NCBI GenBank assembly: GCA_028023455.1
Contig: JAQFVV010006246.1
Span: 4,664,363-4,728,362 of the forward strand
Direction: 5' to 3'
Length of the DNA stretch: 64,000 nucleotides
Source of the DNA: Epiperipatus broadwayi
Taxonomy: Eukaryota > Onychophora > Udeonychophora > Euonychophora > Peripatidae
The notes beneath the pieces are model-generated. The model was not told where the DNA came from and ran no database searches. It saw only the letters and a list, made by a program, of their open reading frames with translations. The position numbers and the translations under genes are program-made. Shown piece after piece: positions 48,066 through 60,362 of this stretch; position 1 is the first letter of the stretch; every line of letters starts with the position of its first letter.

Positions 48066-48221
48066 AGTGTGGGGGTAAATTTTATCATGAATCAGGTGAA
48101 ATTTTCAGTCCAGGTTGGCCTGGGAATTATAACAATGGACTTCTTTGCTATTATATAATTATTGGACCACCAGAGAAGTATGTTCATGTACATTTTGACC
48201 CCAACAACTTTGATATTGAAG
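48066..48221 (+). CDS. CUB exon 8 (first half of CUB E)
   Basis: The 156-nt exon is phase 1 at both ends. It begins KCGGKFYHESGEIFSPGWPGNY and continues LLCYYIIIGPPEKYVHVHFD to NNFDIE, ending just before the third Cys. The second Cys is followed by Tyr rather than the common xW. The acceptor is TTTATAG and the donor GTAAAT. Confidence 0.9.
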
Positions 48222-49792
48222 GTAAATAAATTTAGTAATTAAAGTTAGAGATAGTAAAATTAGTAGTAGAAATATTTTTTCTTTAATAAATATTTATAAA
48301 TCTTGTGTTATATGTTATTGTATTTCTGTTTGTGATGTGACTGCTAATCTGAGTTTTATCTTTTATTTTTATCATCTTTGGGAGTAGCAATTATTTTTGT
48401 ATGTACTATTTAATTTATTTTAAAATTATCTGTGAAAGTTGTTTAAGTGTTGTATGTATTTCATAATGTGTATATAAGGTACATTTTTTAATATTATAAT
48501 TCATTTCTTTTTAAACTTATATCATCTATTTGTCTTGATTTATATATAACTTTTAATAATGCTAAGAAATAATTTATTTGATTATTGTTATATATATGTA
48601 TGTATATCTATGTTTATAACATAAATTACTATCGTTCTTATTCTTATTGTCTTTTTTTTTTTTTAAATTACTCTAAAGAGCTTGTACATATTTTAACTAC
48701 ATACTTGTATTAAAAAAATAAATATCGTTAATTATCATAAGCTGGTAAGCACTAAATGACATATAAACTTAAATGAAAAATATATAAGAAAAATTTGTAA
48801 GATGCTGAGAACACAGACAGAAAGTTCTTGAAAAAAATAATAATGTCTTGTGCCAATGATGAAATGATGAACAAAATGTTTGAGGAATTCTAAAGGTAAT
48901 AGAAATAGCCATAGAAGGATTTAACTGGAATATTAGAAAAGAAATGGAAGATCATAAAAACAATTGTCTGAAAGTAGAAATGGAAAATTATATTAATAAA
49001 GAAAAGTGCATTGAACAAATTTGATTTGGTTGATAAAATATGATTTAACCTTAAAAAGGAATATTCTGTTGATGAAAATGAAATGCATTGTATAGTAATG
49101 AATAAATAGTGTGTAATAAAGAATCGATAAGAATAATGAGATTTTAGAGCCATTAACTTAATTTTGTTCATGACTAAGATACTAATATCTAAAAAGCATT
49201 TATAATTTAAAAGATATGAAGACATATAGAATAGAAATGATTGGACAATAAGGACTTTTAGATTTAATCAAGAATGAAAGAGCCAAATCAAAAAGATATG
49301 ACTATAAAAAATAAGTGATGAAAATATATATATATTTTACAGAAAATGTGACAAATTACAAAAGTTGAAGGGTTTAAAACTGAATAACTAAGATTCAGGA
49401 GCATGGGATATTTGGAAAAATAAATTACATATTATTTTATAAAAAGAATTCTATTACATTCAAATATCAGCCTTTCAAGCTAATTGTGCAAATGCTTTGC
49501 GAGTGTTAATAATAAATGAATACTTTCTCTCCAATACAAGATATAGTATTTATGCAGGAATAAAAGGAATCTCTTATCCCTACGACTCAAATGATTATAT
49601 ATGAGCAAATCTGAAGTACTGGGGAAGAAAGCGTGAGGATGGAACAGTCATGGGCTGATTGATAACAAGTATAATAATAAAATTTATATTGACAGTGTTC
49701 ATTTTGTTAAATATTATAAAATTTGATGCAATTAGGTTAAATCCTTTTATATTAATTCTTTCATCTAAATAAATAATTACCTTTTTTTTTAG
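48222..49792. other. Intron 8 with a MITE relic
   Basis: Mostly AT-rich. Between about 49463 and 49625 lies a diverged copy of the fold-back repeat at 57011-57234 (AAATATCAGCC, GCGAGTGTTAATAATAAATG). From 48840 to 49320 the composition suggests a decayed coding repeat, but no motif is visible. Confidence 0.5.
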
Positions 49793-49978
49793 CTTCAGGA
49801 TGTGTATATGATAGTCTAACCTTCTATGCTGGAAATAGTTCATCCAGTCCATTTTTAGGTAAATTTTGTGGCACAATACCTCCACAAACTTTGTCTTCTT
49901 TAGGATCCATGTACATTGTCTTCTCAACTGATTCAACAGTCGTTTCAAAAGGTTTTAAACTGACCTACAGTTTCTCAG
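49793..49978 (+). CDS. CUB exon 9 (second half of CUB E)
   Basis: The 186-nt exon is phase 1 at both ends. It begins ASGCVYDSLTFYAGNSSSS (third Cys and Asp), then GKFCGT (fourth Cys), MYIVFSTDSTVVSKGFKLTYS. With exon 8 it makes a complete CUB domain. The donor is GTAAAT. Confidence 0.92.
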
Positions 49979-52524
49979 GTAAATTAAATTTATGTATTCT
50001 AGTTTAACAAAAGTTATTAAATTCTAATTTTTTTTCCAGTAATTAAAAAAGTAACAATGAAAATATAAGCAGGTTAATTATTAATAATAATAGGCACACA
50101 ATATCTAACACCAGAGGATTTTGATTATAAATGCATACACAGCTACATCATCACTCATAAACATTTGAAAACGCTTCTAGATCACTGAAATTAGAGATTC
50201 TGTTAGAAATGTATATTTCTGTTTTGCATTAAACGAAAAGTGCCAAATGGAAAAAGATTGGTGGAAGAATTTAGAAATAGAAAGAGAATATTAAGAAGAA
50301 AGTATATTTTAATAAAATATATTTTAAAAGGAATGTTGAGTGGAAACAAAAAGAGGAAAGGAAGGAAAATCATTATTGGATAATGTAAATGATTGGGAGA
50401 GTTATGTCAAATTGAGAGCTGGGCAATGAAGAGAACAATGGAAAAATGAATGAGTTGATGATGTGACTGCTCTAGATCAGTATTGATGGATATGAGATAT
50501 TAAGCATACACCTTATATGTATTATATTTAGCAAATAATAAAACATTAACTTTTGATTTTTGCAAAAAGTGTAGATCATACAGGTGTAGGAGGGGGGGGG
50601 CTTGATAAATGCTGGATCTTGTGCTATTATACCATTTGCACCACCCTCAGACAAATTCTGTGACTACATATTAAAAATTATGATGTATAAATTTTTAGAC
50701 CCTCTTTACATGAGTTTGTATTAAAAATTTTTACAATACATATTAGGTATGCTTTTATATGAATTGGTTTTTCAAATTTAGTTGCTCTTATCCTCTGTCA
50801 ATTATTAGGAAACCTGTAGCCTTCATAAGTCAGTTAAACTCATGGATGAGATTAATTGAAAAAATAAAGTCTTAAGTATTGAAAGGTCTGCTTGTATAAA
50901 ATTGTATATGTAAATAAAAAATTATTTATTTTTGTAAAAGTGAATGGAAATCTTCACTTTAACAACATTCCCTTTATTGGAAAATTTACTCTCAAAATTC
51001 GTTGGAAAGATTTTCCCAAAATTATAGATTAAATTGGAATAGAATTTGTATGCAAATAAAGAGGGAGAAAGCAGCAGCTGAAATGGTTAGACTGTGTTAA
51101 AGTTGGTGTTGATTTGAAGTAATAATAGATCAACAGTGTCTAAAATGGAATAATGGCAAGCACAAAAAGATTATTGAAAAGATTATTACCAGTGAAGAGT
51201 AATTAACTGAAACATAACCAAACTGCATGAGACAATTTGTGAATGGAGATGGTTAATATATAAAGTATAAATTGTGTATGGCAATGTAAGTACTAATATT
51301 GCTAACTTTAATAGATTTATTCTACACATGTAATTAGATATGCCTATTTGTATTTCAAGAGACATTTGATTTGAAAGCACAAAACTAAAAACTGGATTAC
51401 TCCCTGGTGTGGAAGAAAACTATTTTCACCTGATGAAAATAAACAGCATATGAATATTAATGGACTATTACCTATTTATAACGTTTTTACCATATTATTG
51501 TTATGAAATAAATTTATTATGTACACATTTCAAAATATATTATTATCTTATATTTATTTAGCTCCCTGATTGGTCTTTATAGATGCTGAGGATACAGCAA
51601 GTATCAATGAACAATTGCTAAATTGGATCATAAAGTGAATTTTGTGCAAGGCTCCAGATTATGTAAATAAATATTATGTAGGAATTTAAACTAGTGATTA
51701 CTATTAAATTTGCAGTAGAAGATAATTAAATCATTTATAAAAAAATTATATACATGACACATTTTTTCATTTATAAAACTATTAAATTCAATTGAACCTA
51801 TTGACATGTAACTATGCTATATAATTTGCAAGGATTTGGAAATCATACCTTTTGTCTTAAAATCCTATCAAAAAATATTTTAGAATTGTCAAATTATTTG
51901 CTTTGCTCAAGAAATGATAAACACAAAAATATGTCATTCAAACTATTTAGTTATTATCTTATATTTTTTCAATGATTGCTCTTTTTGTTGCATCTTTCAT
52001 AAATATTTTTTTTACATCATTTATTGTAATTTTTATTTCAATCATGCACTATGTTTGTTAATCGAATTCCCAATTGAATTAAAGTTAATCCATAGACAGT
52101 TCAGCCAACTATCCAACATTTCCTCTATTTTTAATCGGAGAGCAAAATATACATGGAAAATTGCTCAAATCTGATGAGAACTTTCTTCTCTATTACTAAC
52201 ATACTCTATTAGTAACATACTAATGGAGATACTTTTTCCAGTCATGAACTATTTTAAATGTTGTTTTATCTATATATGCTTTCATACTAGTTAATGGTTT
52301 TACTGGTAATTGATTTGCTGGTTACAAATTCTTTTTGTAATCTGTATTTTAAATTACACTGCAAATAAAGATCAAGTATGTCCATAAAAATTAACCATTA
52401 TTTTTCACTTACTTTTGAATTTAATTGTCAGAGCATATATAGTCGTTAAGATTTGCTAATATTATTTATAGAATATTTTGAAATTTTTTAATTTAATATT
52501 AGTTTTTTTATTTTTAATTTTCAG
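49979..52524. other. Intron 9
   Basis: No gene. Near 50220-50480 the + strand has AAAAAGAGGAAAGGAAGG, TGGATAATGTAAATGATTGG and GAGAGCTGGGCAATGAAG, which loosely recall the post-RT tail of a LINE, too decayed to assign. A G-run lies near 50590. Confidence 0.5.
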
Positions 52525-52651
52525 ATTGTGGAAGCATTCTTTTAGCTCCATCAGGCATCATTTCTTCACCCACTGAAAATGGTCTTTATCCACCAAATTT
52601 CAATTGTTCTTGGCATATTATTGGAAAACCAAACGGAATCATAGAACTTAA
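52525..52651 (+). CDS. CUB exon 10 (first part of CUB F)
   Basis: The 127-nt exon enters in phase 1 and leaves in phase 2. It begins DCGSILLAPSGIISSPTENG and goes on CSWHIIGKPNGIIELK. The split is close to that in CUB C but one phase different. The acceptor is TTTTCAG and the donor GTACGT. Confidence 0.9.
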
Positions 52652-53038
52652 GTACGTAACTTACAATTTGATCTATACGTTTTCAACTTCCTGCTCTCAC
52701 ACTTAGATAAATGTAGTAATCATATTACAATCATTTATAGCTTAAAGATTATCATGTCATTTCTAGCTCTTACATTGTTGGAACATATATATAATGTTGT
52801 TTAAAAAAATTAAATGTATTTCATAGTGGTTCATCATGCCTCTATTTCAAGAATGTATGTTGGCATGGAAGTACGTATGTAGACAAATAAACTACACTTG
52901 TCATCACTTACTTATTTATTTAGTTTTATGTTTATAGGTTCATATGGCATGAACAAATTTTCTTTAAGTTAAGATTATGCTTTTTGTGATCTATAAATAG
53001 ATGTTCATAATCATGATAACATTTCAGTAACTTTTATG
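52652..53038. other. Start of intron 10
   Basis: AT-rich, no recognised feature before the SINE-like repeat. Confidence 0.5.
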
Positions 53039-53620
53039 AAGAATAATAATTTTAAAACAGGCAAAACTCACTATATGTATTGCCACACACAGCAAGCTAG
53101 AGTAATCAATGGATGCAGAAGGCTTGTGCATAAAATCCCCATCTAGTGCCACTCATCCAACATCTCTAGTTTCTGGCTTGTGGACTTCGTCAGTGGAGGA
53201 GTCTTGTATCTGAGAGCACTGCACCTAGATCTTAGGATCTAATGCAACCCTCTAGCAGCCACCTTTTATCTCCAGTTAACTACAAAACTATGAGTCTTAA
53301 ATTGAAAGCACCTTAATGTTTCCAATCCAAGATCATCAGCTTATATAGTCATATGGGTCTGAACTCAGTTCAGTACCCATACATTTTGGTGTCTTTGGTT
53401 CTTTAATAACCATAGCCACCACTATTGTATTAGGCAGGATTGGTTTTAAGCCAATAAACATCATATGATGACTACTTCTTATGCTTATAACTGTTTTAAA
53501 ACAGGCAAAACTCTAGCTTGCTGTGTGTGGCAATATGTATAGTGAGTTTTGCCTGTTTTAAAACAGTTATAAGCAAGCATAAGAAGTGGTCGTCATGTGA
53601 TGTTTATAAGAATAATAATT
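53039..53620 (+). mobile_element. SINE-like retroposon copy 2, rearranged, with 13-bp target duplication
   Basis: AAGAATAATAATT occurs at 53039-53051 and 53608-53620, flanking a 556-bp body. The first 300 bp match the repeat at 39710-40038 (TGTGCATAAAATCCCCAT, GCAACCCTC(C/T)AGCAGCCACC, ACTATGAGTCTTAAATTGAA). Its first 50 bp return inverted at about 53512-53563 (TGTGTGTGGCAATATGTATA), and a second inverted pair, CTTCTTATGCTTATAACTG and its complement, brackets that. The copy therefore folds back on itself. It is longer than copy 1 by this addition. Confidence 0.8.
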
Positions 53621-53623
53621 GTT

Positions 53624-53890
53624 TATTTCATTTTGTCAGTTTATCAATAATGAACTTTTAGGTATGGATATCTATTACAAATTTATTACTTCATAATTTT
53701 GTAGATAAAAGTATTCTCTAATTGTAATTATTTGTATTACATTTATATTTTTCTTTATCAAAGTACATCAGCATTTCTTTGTTTTTGATATTCTCATTTT
53801 TGATGGGAAAAGAATTATTACTGAAATAATAAATTTGTAATAGATATCCATACCTAAAAGTTCATTACTGAAAAATGACAAAATGAAATA
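53624..53890. repeat. Inverted repeat, about 65-bp arms
   Basis: The left arm 53624-53688 and right arm 53827-53890 are near-exact reverse complements (shared core AGGTATGGATATCTATTACA). The 138-bp spacer is unique and non-coding. It starts directly after the SINE-like copy and its target duplication. Confidence 0.88.
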
Positions 53891-54183
53891 TAGTAATAAG
53901 AAAGTATTTAGAGCAGGGATTGGCAAAGGTTCATTAATATTAATTATCATGACATTTGTATTATAAATAAATTTAGTAATTGTGATATAAAGAATAATGT
54001 TTTTTTTAATAATACAGATAGTCTGCATCAAATTGATGTCAGACAAAGGATGAGATAGTGATTAGAGTTATTAGCTACATATACATAATCATAGAATATT
54101 ATTTTAGTGTATATATAATTTAATTTTCTGATAGGGCTTATAATTTTTGTTTTAACAAAGAATTTTTATTTTACTTTTATTAG

Positions 54184-54401
54184 GTTTACTTCTTTTGTAC
54201 TTGAACTCTCAACCAATTGTGAAAATGACTATGTGGAGGTATATGATGGTGAAAATACTCAGGGTACACTTTTAGGTCGATTTTGTAGAGTACCGGTATC
54301 TGGCTTTTTACGAACCATTACAAGACATATGTATATTGTATTTGTAACTAATGAAGCTATAGAGAGAACAGGATTTGAAGCAGCTTACAGAAATACTTAT
54401 G
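54184..54401 (+). CDS. CUB exon 11 (second part of CUB F)
   Basis: The 218-nt exon enters in phase 2 and leaves in phase 1. It begins FTSFVLELSTNCENDYVEVYDGENTQGTLLGRFCR, with third and fourth Cys and the acidic pair, then MYIVFVTNEAIERTGFEAAY. Asn replaces the Asp usually present in the last loop, so a calcium ligand may be weakened. The donor GTTGGT is poor, but the phase and the CUB end support it. Confidence 0.88.
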
Positions 54402-54619
54402 GTTGGTTGTATTATAAATATATAATTAAAACATAATATGCAATGATTTTATTAGGGATTACCAAGCTACTAACATTTGACTGTGTGTGTGTATATATAT
54501 ATATATAATGCAAATAAAATATTTATTAATTAAAAACCATTGTAATAACAATAAAAAAATTAATATAATAGTAATTAACTATTATACACAATATGTAAGA
54601 AGTACTTTCTATTAATTCC
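54402..54619. other. Start of intron 11
   Basis: Short AT-rich stretch with TGTG/TATA microsatellite near 54484. Confidence 0.6.
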
Positions 54620-55190
54620 TTAATCCCCATAACTGCCATTAAATTCAAAAAACATAATGGGAAACAAATGTCATCAACTTAAATCCCATGAATTCTGAAT
54701 TTTAACATTAACAACTTGACTATTAATTATATTGCTTTTATTTCTATATATTAAAATTGCCTCCTTAATTTATCTTTCTGAACACTTACAATATCAAACT
54801 TAAATTTATATTTACATGTCCTTTCATGATCCAAGAAAACTGAGGCAGTCAAATCATTATTATTTTTACTTTTCACATGCTTGTATAACAATTTATGCTC
54901 TTTTAATCTTTTTTCAATACTACACCTCGATTCACCTACGTATGAATACCTACATCCACAAAAAATTTGATACACAATATTACTTTTCTGATTGTCACAC
55001 ATGACATTTTTAGAATTATTCACTAATTTATTAATGTTATTTGTAACAAAATGAAACATTTAACACATCCTTATGTATATATAACCTTAAAAACTTTCTC
55101 AATGTACTGACATTTCATCATTAAACATATCCACAGCTCTTTATCTTCTTTCAAAAAAATCAAAACTTGTATTCCAAAACTGTGAATATA
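54620..55190 (-). mobile_element. Penelope-like element fragment with GIY-YIG endonuclease
   Basis: The minus-strand frame 55059-54751 (102 codons) reads NIVYQIFCGCRYSYVGESRCSIEKRLKEHK: VYQIF and YVGES are the two halves of the GIY-YIG core, spaced as in Penelope-like retroelements, with the basic RL.EH that follows. RT sequence is absent here. Upstream, TGATGAAATGTCAGTACATT matches the other copy at 55373-55418 in inverted orientation. Confidence 0.82.
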
Positions 55191-55319
55191 AAAAATATGA
55201 TGAAAGCCGTCATTAAATGCATAAATGAAATTAAATTCAAATCAGTTCTTGGTCACCAAGAATTCAAGGAACTCATTAATATACAGATTTGGCATATTAT
55301 TGTGAAGTTTGATGGCTTT

Positions 55320-56380
55320 CCATTTCAGAATTTAAACAGAAGCTGAAAAATGATATGATTTGTTTGAAAGGATTGTGGATGTGTTTAATGATGAAATGTC
55401 AGTATATTGAGAAAGTTAAAGTTCACAAGTTGGCAATTTTGTTTTGTCTACATATGATAGTATTTTAAATATGTGTATTTTTGAAGATATTAAAATTTAC
55501 CAAAGATATGAGGATGATGTTTTTGTTTGTGGAAATGCCAGTACTATAAATTTGCTTGAAAAGAAGCTAAATAATTTGAGCATGAAATGGACTATTGAAA
55601 AGGAACAGGACAAAAGTATTAAATATTTGGATTTAATAACTACAGAGATAATAATATGTTAAGTTATAAATTAATAATCAAACCATTGCAAAAAAAGAGG
55701 ATATATAAATTGTAAATCAAAAGTACCAATTATGTCATTATCATTGTGATAAATAACAGATATTGAGATATTTCCCAAGGAATTGCTTGAAGTTGATTAT
55801 AAGATTGAACAGATTAACAATACTTTATGTGAATTTAAAAAGAGTTATAATGATTTAAAGTAGTTGAAAATTGATAATAAAAAATGGATATTTATTACAA
55901 TATTTTAAATGCTCAAGTGAAATTTTTTAAGGATATATATAAAAATGTTTCATTTTGTGTTACAAATAACATTAATAATTCTAGAAGTGCCATACCTGTC
56001 AATCAGAAAGATAATGTAATGTATCAAATTTTTTTTATGGATGTATGTTTATTATATATTGGTGAATCAAGATACAGTCTTGAAAAAGATTAAAGGAGCA
56101 TGAATTGTTATACAAGCATGTGGAAAGTAAAAATAATGATGATTTGATTGCTTTTGTTTTTTTTAATCATGAAGGGACGTGTAAATATAAATCTAAGTTT
56201 GATATTGAAAGTGATAAAATTTTTCATGAAGAGAAAAACCAATTTTAATAAATAGAAATAAAATGAATGTAATTAATAGACAATCTGCTAACATTAAAAT
56301 TTGGAATTCATTGGGATTTGAGTTGATATTTACTTCCGTTACATTTTTTGAATTAAACAGTTGTTGAGGATGGTTTAAAA
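55320..56380 (+). mobile_element. Penelope-like element fragment with RT and GIY-YIG remnants
   Basis: The frame at 55444-55662 gives IYQRYEDDVFVCG, the catalytic YxDD box as found in Penelope RTs, then MKWTIEKEQDKSIKYLDL, also typical of that family. A second frame at 55884-56093 gives NVMYQIF...LLYIGESRYSLEK, the GIY-YIG core with an altered loop. The two are out of register, and sequence between them is decayed. It is the head-to-head partner of the copy at 54620-55190; the two share a 3' part of about 450 bp. Confidence 0.8.
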
Positions 56381-57010
56381 AATTAACCGAAAGTCTTCTG
56401 CAGATTGAAAGACTATAATAGTTAATTACTATTATTTTTATTGTTATATATATTTGAAGGTTTCATAGAAATAACTGTGGAATATTAAAATATTTAATTC
56501 TCTCAACATTTTGTAAAATAACACCTGTCTTCTATTTCTTTTTATAATTCTTAAATTAATTTTTTACAACTTGCTCCATCTTTGTAATGATCATGTATTG
56601 CCAAACATCAGGAATTATATATTTTAATATTTTATACATATATATTATTTACAATTTTTTTGTTTACTTCAGCATAAGAGTTTTTATTGTTGAAGAACTT
56701 TAGATAGTATTTTATATACTATATATATAGTAATGGAAAGCTTTTTTTTCTTAATTCTATTTACCATATGTATGACTTGTTATTAGTAGAGTTCAATTTT
56801 TGGCTTTTCTTTGATATCTACATTTTATTTTTGTTTATTATTGTATGGGAATATGTCTTTAGCTTAATTCATTATATTTTGCATATTCTAAATATAATAG
56901 TGGCAAACATTAGCAGTCAAATAGCAGGGAAATTATTTTAAATTAATAATTCCAAGCCCTTTGCTATATATCATTAAATATTTTTTTCACAATTTTACTA
57001 TAATTTACTC
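56381..57010. other. Intron 11 middle
   Basis: AT-rich, nothing recognised. Confidence 0.5.
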
Positions 57011-57234
57011 TTAAATATCAGCCTTTTACAGCTATTATACATGCGCTTTTACGAGTGTTAAATAATAAATGAATACTTTCACTGCCATTACAAGATATAG
57101 CATTTAAAATGAATAAAATGAATCCACTTATTCTTTCCAAACCCAAATGATTATATTTGGCAGTGAAAGTATTCATTTATTATTTAACACTCGTAAAAGT
57201 GCATGTATAATAGCTGTAAAAGGCTGATATTTAA
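57011..57234. mobile_element. Fold-back MITE flanked by TTAA
   Basis: Arms of about 70 bp, ATATCAGCCTTTTACAGC... and ...GCTGTAAAAGGCTGATAT, are almost perfect reverse complements with about 75 bp between. TTAA flanks the body at 57011-57014 and 57231-57234. The TTAA could be a target duplication or part of the terminus. Diverged relatives lie at 49463-49625 and, more distantly, 24546-25068. Confidence 0.88.
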
Positions 57235-58500
57235 TGTATTACAATTATAAACATCGCGCTATATAAATAAATGCTTATTTACATATAATTTACTCGTGTA
57301 AATATGATATAATTGGTCACTGATAAAGGTCCGAATAATGTTTTATTTATTAAAAGTTTCAACTTAATTTAAATGAAGAAAATGCCACTGCATTTAGAGC
57401 TCTGATTAGTAATTTTGAAAACTTTAATTAAAATTTATAACGCTAATAGAAACTCTCAGTTGAGCAATATTAAGGGCCTTATATATTTATCATTAAAAGT
57501 TCCCCCTCATGATATGTCAATAAAAGCATTCTTTGGATGACTTTTGTAGAAAGATCCATTCTATATCCTGGGATTATCAGGAATGACAGTCTGATCAAAA
57601 AATTTAGCATCTTCTTTTATATAAACATAACTATGATTAAAATAGATATCATTTGCACAGCAAAATGTTAAAATATTTTTCACTTCACTTATTTCAGATT
57701 TTACAATGAGATTCAAGTAAAACCTTGCTTGTAATTAATCTCTCATTAACTAACCCATATCAGTGTGTTAATTATTACATGTGTTGCATATTATTCACAC
57801 TTTTTGTTTAATGTTTTTAATCATTTATTGCTATATCTAAAGCAAAAGATAAATTTGAATAATGTCTTTTCTTTAACACTACAAAGAACATGTAATTTTA
57901 ATTTATTTTTACTTTTCAAAGCTATCTAATTAAAATAATTAATTAAATCTGTTAATTTCATATCTTTAAATCTAAGCTTAAAGATGATAAAATAAAATAA
58001 CACTAACACACTAGTTACAAAACACAGGTTGTATTAATACAATGAAAAGTTGTGAATAAAATTTAAAATTTGTTAATTTGAAATGGTTATTAATGTTAAA
58101 TTATCATATTTGACATAATCCTTTGGCAGACTGAGAATCTAATTATTCCTTATCAGTATTATTTTTGCTAAACAAGTTTGTATAATCAAGCTTGAAGTAT
58201 CAGTTTCAATATAGACACTATATAGGGAAAGAAAGAGAATAAAGCAACAAATATTTGAATTTTATGAGAGAAAATTAGTTTATAAAGTACAGGGTGCTTG
58301 TTTTCAGCATAGGTATATTTTATTCATTGTTTCAATGTTATAACTGTATAATTTTTTTTCCACAATTTTAAATAGAATTTTTATCATTATTTCTAAAACC
58401 TTAGTATGATTTATATTATATATTTTTTAAAAAAGTTTATTACTATATATAGAAATGATGTTAATCAATTTATTTATTATATTTGTGCACATTTCTTAAG
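57235..58500. other. End of intron 11
   Basis: AT-rich, no feature. Ends at a TTCTTAAG acceptor. Confidence 0.6.
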
Positions 58501-58700
58501 GTGAAAATCAAGGTTGTGGAGGTACACGTAATGAATCAGCCGGAAGTCTTCAATCCGTGGATGTTGATCGTAATGGATATTATGAATATGATTTGCAGTG
58601 TGATTGGCTAATTATTGGAAGTAATAACAAAGTCCTTTCCATTGCATTCCAAGATTTCTCATTAGAGTATACCCCCAATTGCACCAATGATTATCTTGAG
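58501..58700 (+). CDS. CUB exon 12 (first half of CUB G)
   Basis: The 200-nt exon enters in phase 1 and leaves in phase 0. It begins GENQGCGGTRNESAGSLQS, with a slightly longer linker than other repeats, then DLQCDWLIIGS, and ends FQDFSLEYTPNCTNDYLE, which has the Glu and Asp of a standard calcium site. The donor is GTATTT. Confidence 0.92.
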
Positions 58701-59575
58701 GTATTTAAGTTTATTTTTTATCAATCATTATCTTTAATTAAAGTTGATATATAAAAACAATTTAATGGTTATTTATTGAAATATTAATTGATTTTATAAA
58801 CATATATAAATAATTAATTAACACACAAATATGCAATAATATTAGCAATACCTCTATTTATGTTCTCTGTAGAAGTTTTATGATATTTTAAGTTGCTACA
58901 TTTGTTTTTAAAATTTTTTGTTGGATGAAGTTAAATAGAATTTGTATTGTTGTGTTCAATTGGCTGCAACTAGTTTGCTGGACAAGAAATTAGTTGATTT
59001 TTTTCATCAATCATTGCCATTAAAAACAAAATATAAAATTTTTCTAGAAAGCGTAAGTAAATTTAACATTAATAATATTGTATATAATTTTAACATTACT
59101 GTGGTTATGCATATTTTAAAACCACTTTGAATATTTACAGATAACTTATTTAGAATCAGATGATTTTTTTTAACCAAACTTATTTTTATTTCAATTAAAA
59201 AGTGATTTAACTGAAAATTAAATGGTTTGAAGTTAATGTGGATTGTCATTATTGGTTAATTTTTACTATTCAGCCTTCTGTAATTTTGTTTTTAATAGTA
59301 TTGCATCACAGTATTTTCTTTTATCTAATAGCTGTAGTGAACACTCCTTAATTTACCACTATGGTAATTAATATTTGTATTCAAGTGAAACACTATGTAG
59401 ACATTGTTAACAAATAATAACACATGTATATAATGTGTGTTTGTTAAAGAATTATCAAACAAAAATACAAATAATCAAACAAACAAAAAAAAATCATTTG
59501 CTATTCAGCAGCCATTTTTTCGTCTCTGAGTCCCAAATATAATTTTATATATATATAAAATAAAAAATGTTCAAT
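58701..59575. other. Start of intron 12
   Basis: AT-rich, with short Phe/Ile/Asn-rich frames that I regard as chance. Confidence 0.5.
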
Positions 59576-60362
59576 TTATGTAAAACACATTTTATTCTTC
59601 ATTTATTACTCTTACCAAATTTGATGTGCTGTATTTTGCTTAATAAAATATTTTCTGAGCATAATGCTAAAAGTTTTACAAAATCTTAGAATATGCTAAA
59701 AGTTGATATTGATTTTAAAACGTCAAAATATCATGATAACAAAACCATTATTGTTTCTATAAGAGAAAAAGTTATTGAAAAATTAAAAGAAAAAGAATAT
59801 TGCCTAGAGTACATTTAATAGTTATGAAAGTTGGACATTTTGCTACTTATTTTATTTAAAAATAAAAATATGATACAGTGGAGCCGCAAATTATAGTGCA
59901 TCTAATTATGCAACTTTGATAATATGCTAGTTAAAGAAAAATGTAAACAACAAACTAAAAATGTAAATAAGCTAAACAAAAAAACATTACAATTTGTAAA
60001 TTTTGACTGAGCTGAATGCATACAGATGACGTATATTAATAAACTTTCTTTAATTTGTGTTGAAAACATATATTTTATTCTTCCTTTATTATCTTTTCCA
60101 AATGTGATATACAGAATTTTACTCAACAAAATATTTTCTAAGAGTAAAAGTTTTACAAAATTTTAAAACATATTTAAAGTTAATATTGAATTAAAAAACA
60201 CTAACATAATTAGAGAGATTATAATTTCTTGATAAGACAAGTCTATTGTTTTTATAAAAGAAAAAAGTTATTGGAAAAAGAATGTCTCTCAGGTCATGTT
60301 TAATATCAGAAGAAATTCAGACATTTTGCTATTTATTCTATTTAAAAGATAAAAAGAGAATA
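59576..60362. repeat. Diverged direct repeat of about 300 bp
   Basis: Segments 59576-59866 and about 60055-60350 align in order: TTTTATTCTTC, AAATATTTTCT, TAAAAGTTTTACAAAAT, TATTGTTTTT/TATTGTTTCT, GACATTTTGCTA. Divergence is considerable. The second copy lies within the pogo-like element proposed at 59876-60851, so one of the two may be a displaced piece of it. Confidence 0.6.

Noticed and set aside
48890-49225. 111-codon minus-strand frame
   Set aside because: Low-complexity, hydrophobic by AT content; no family recognised, in an intron.
53768-54046. 92-codon minus-strand frame
   Set aside because: Overlaps a 65-bp inverted repeat and AT-rich sequence; no domain.
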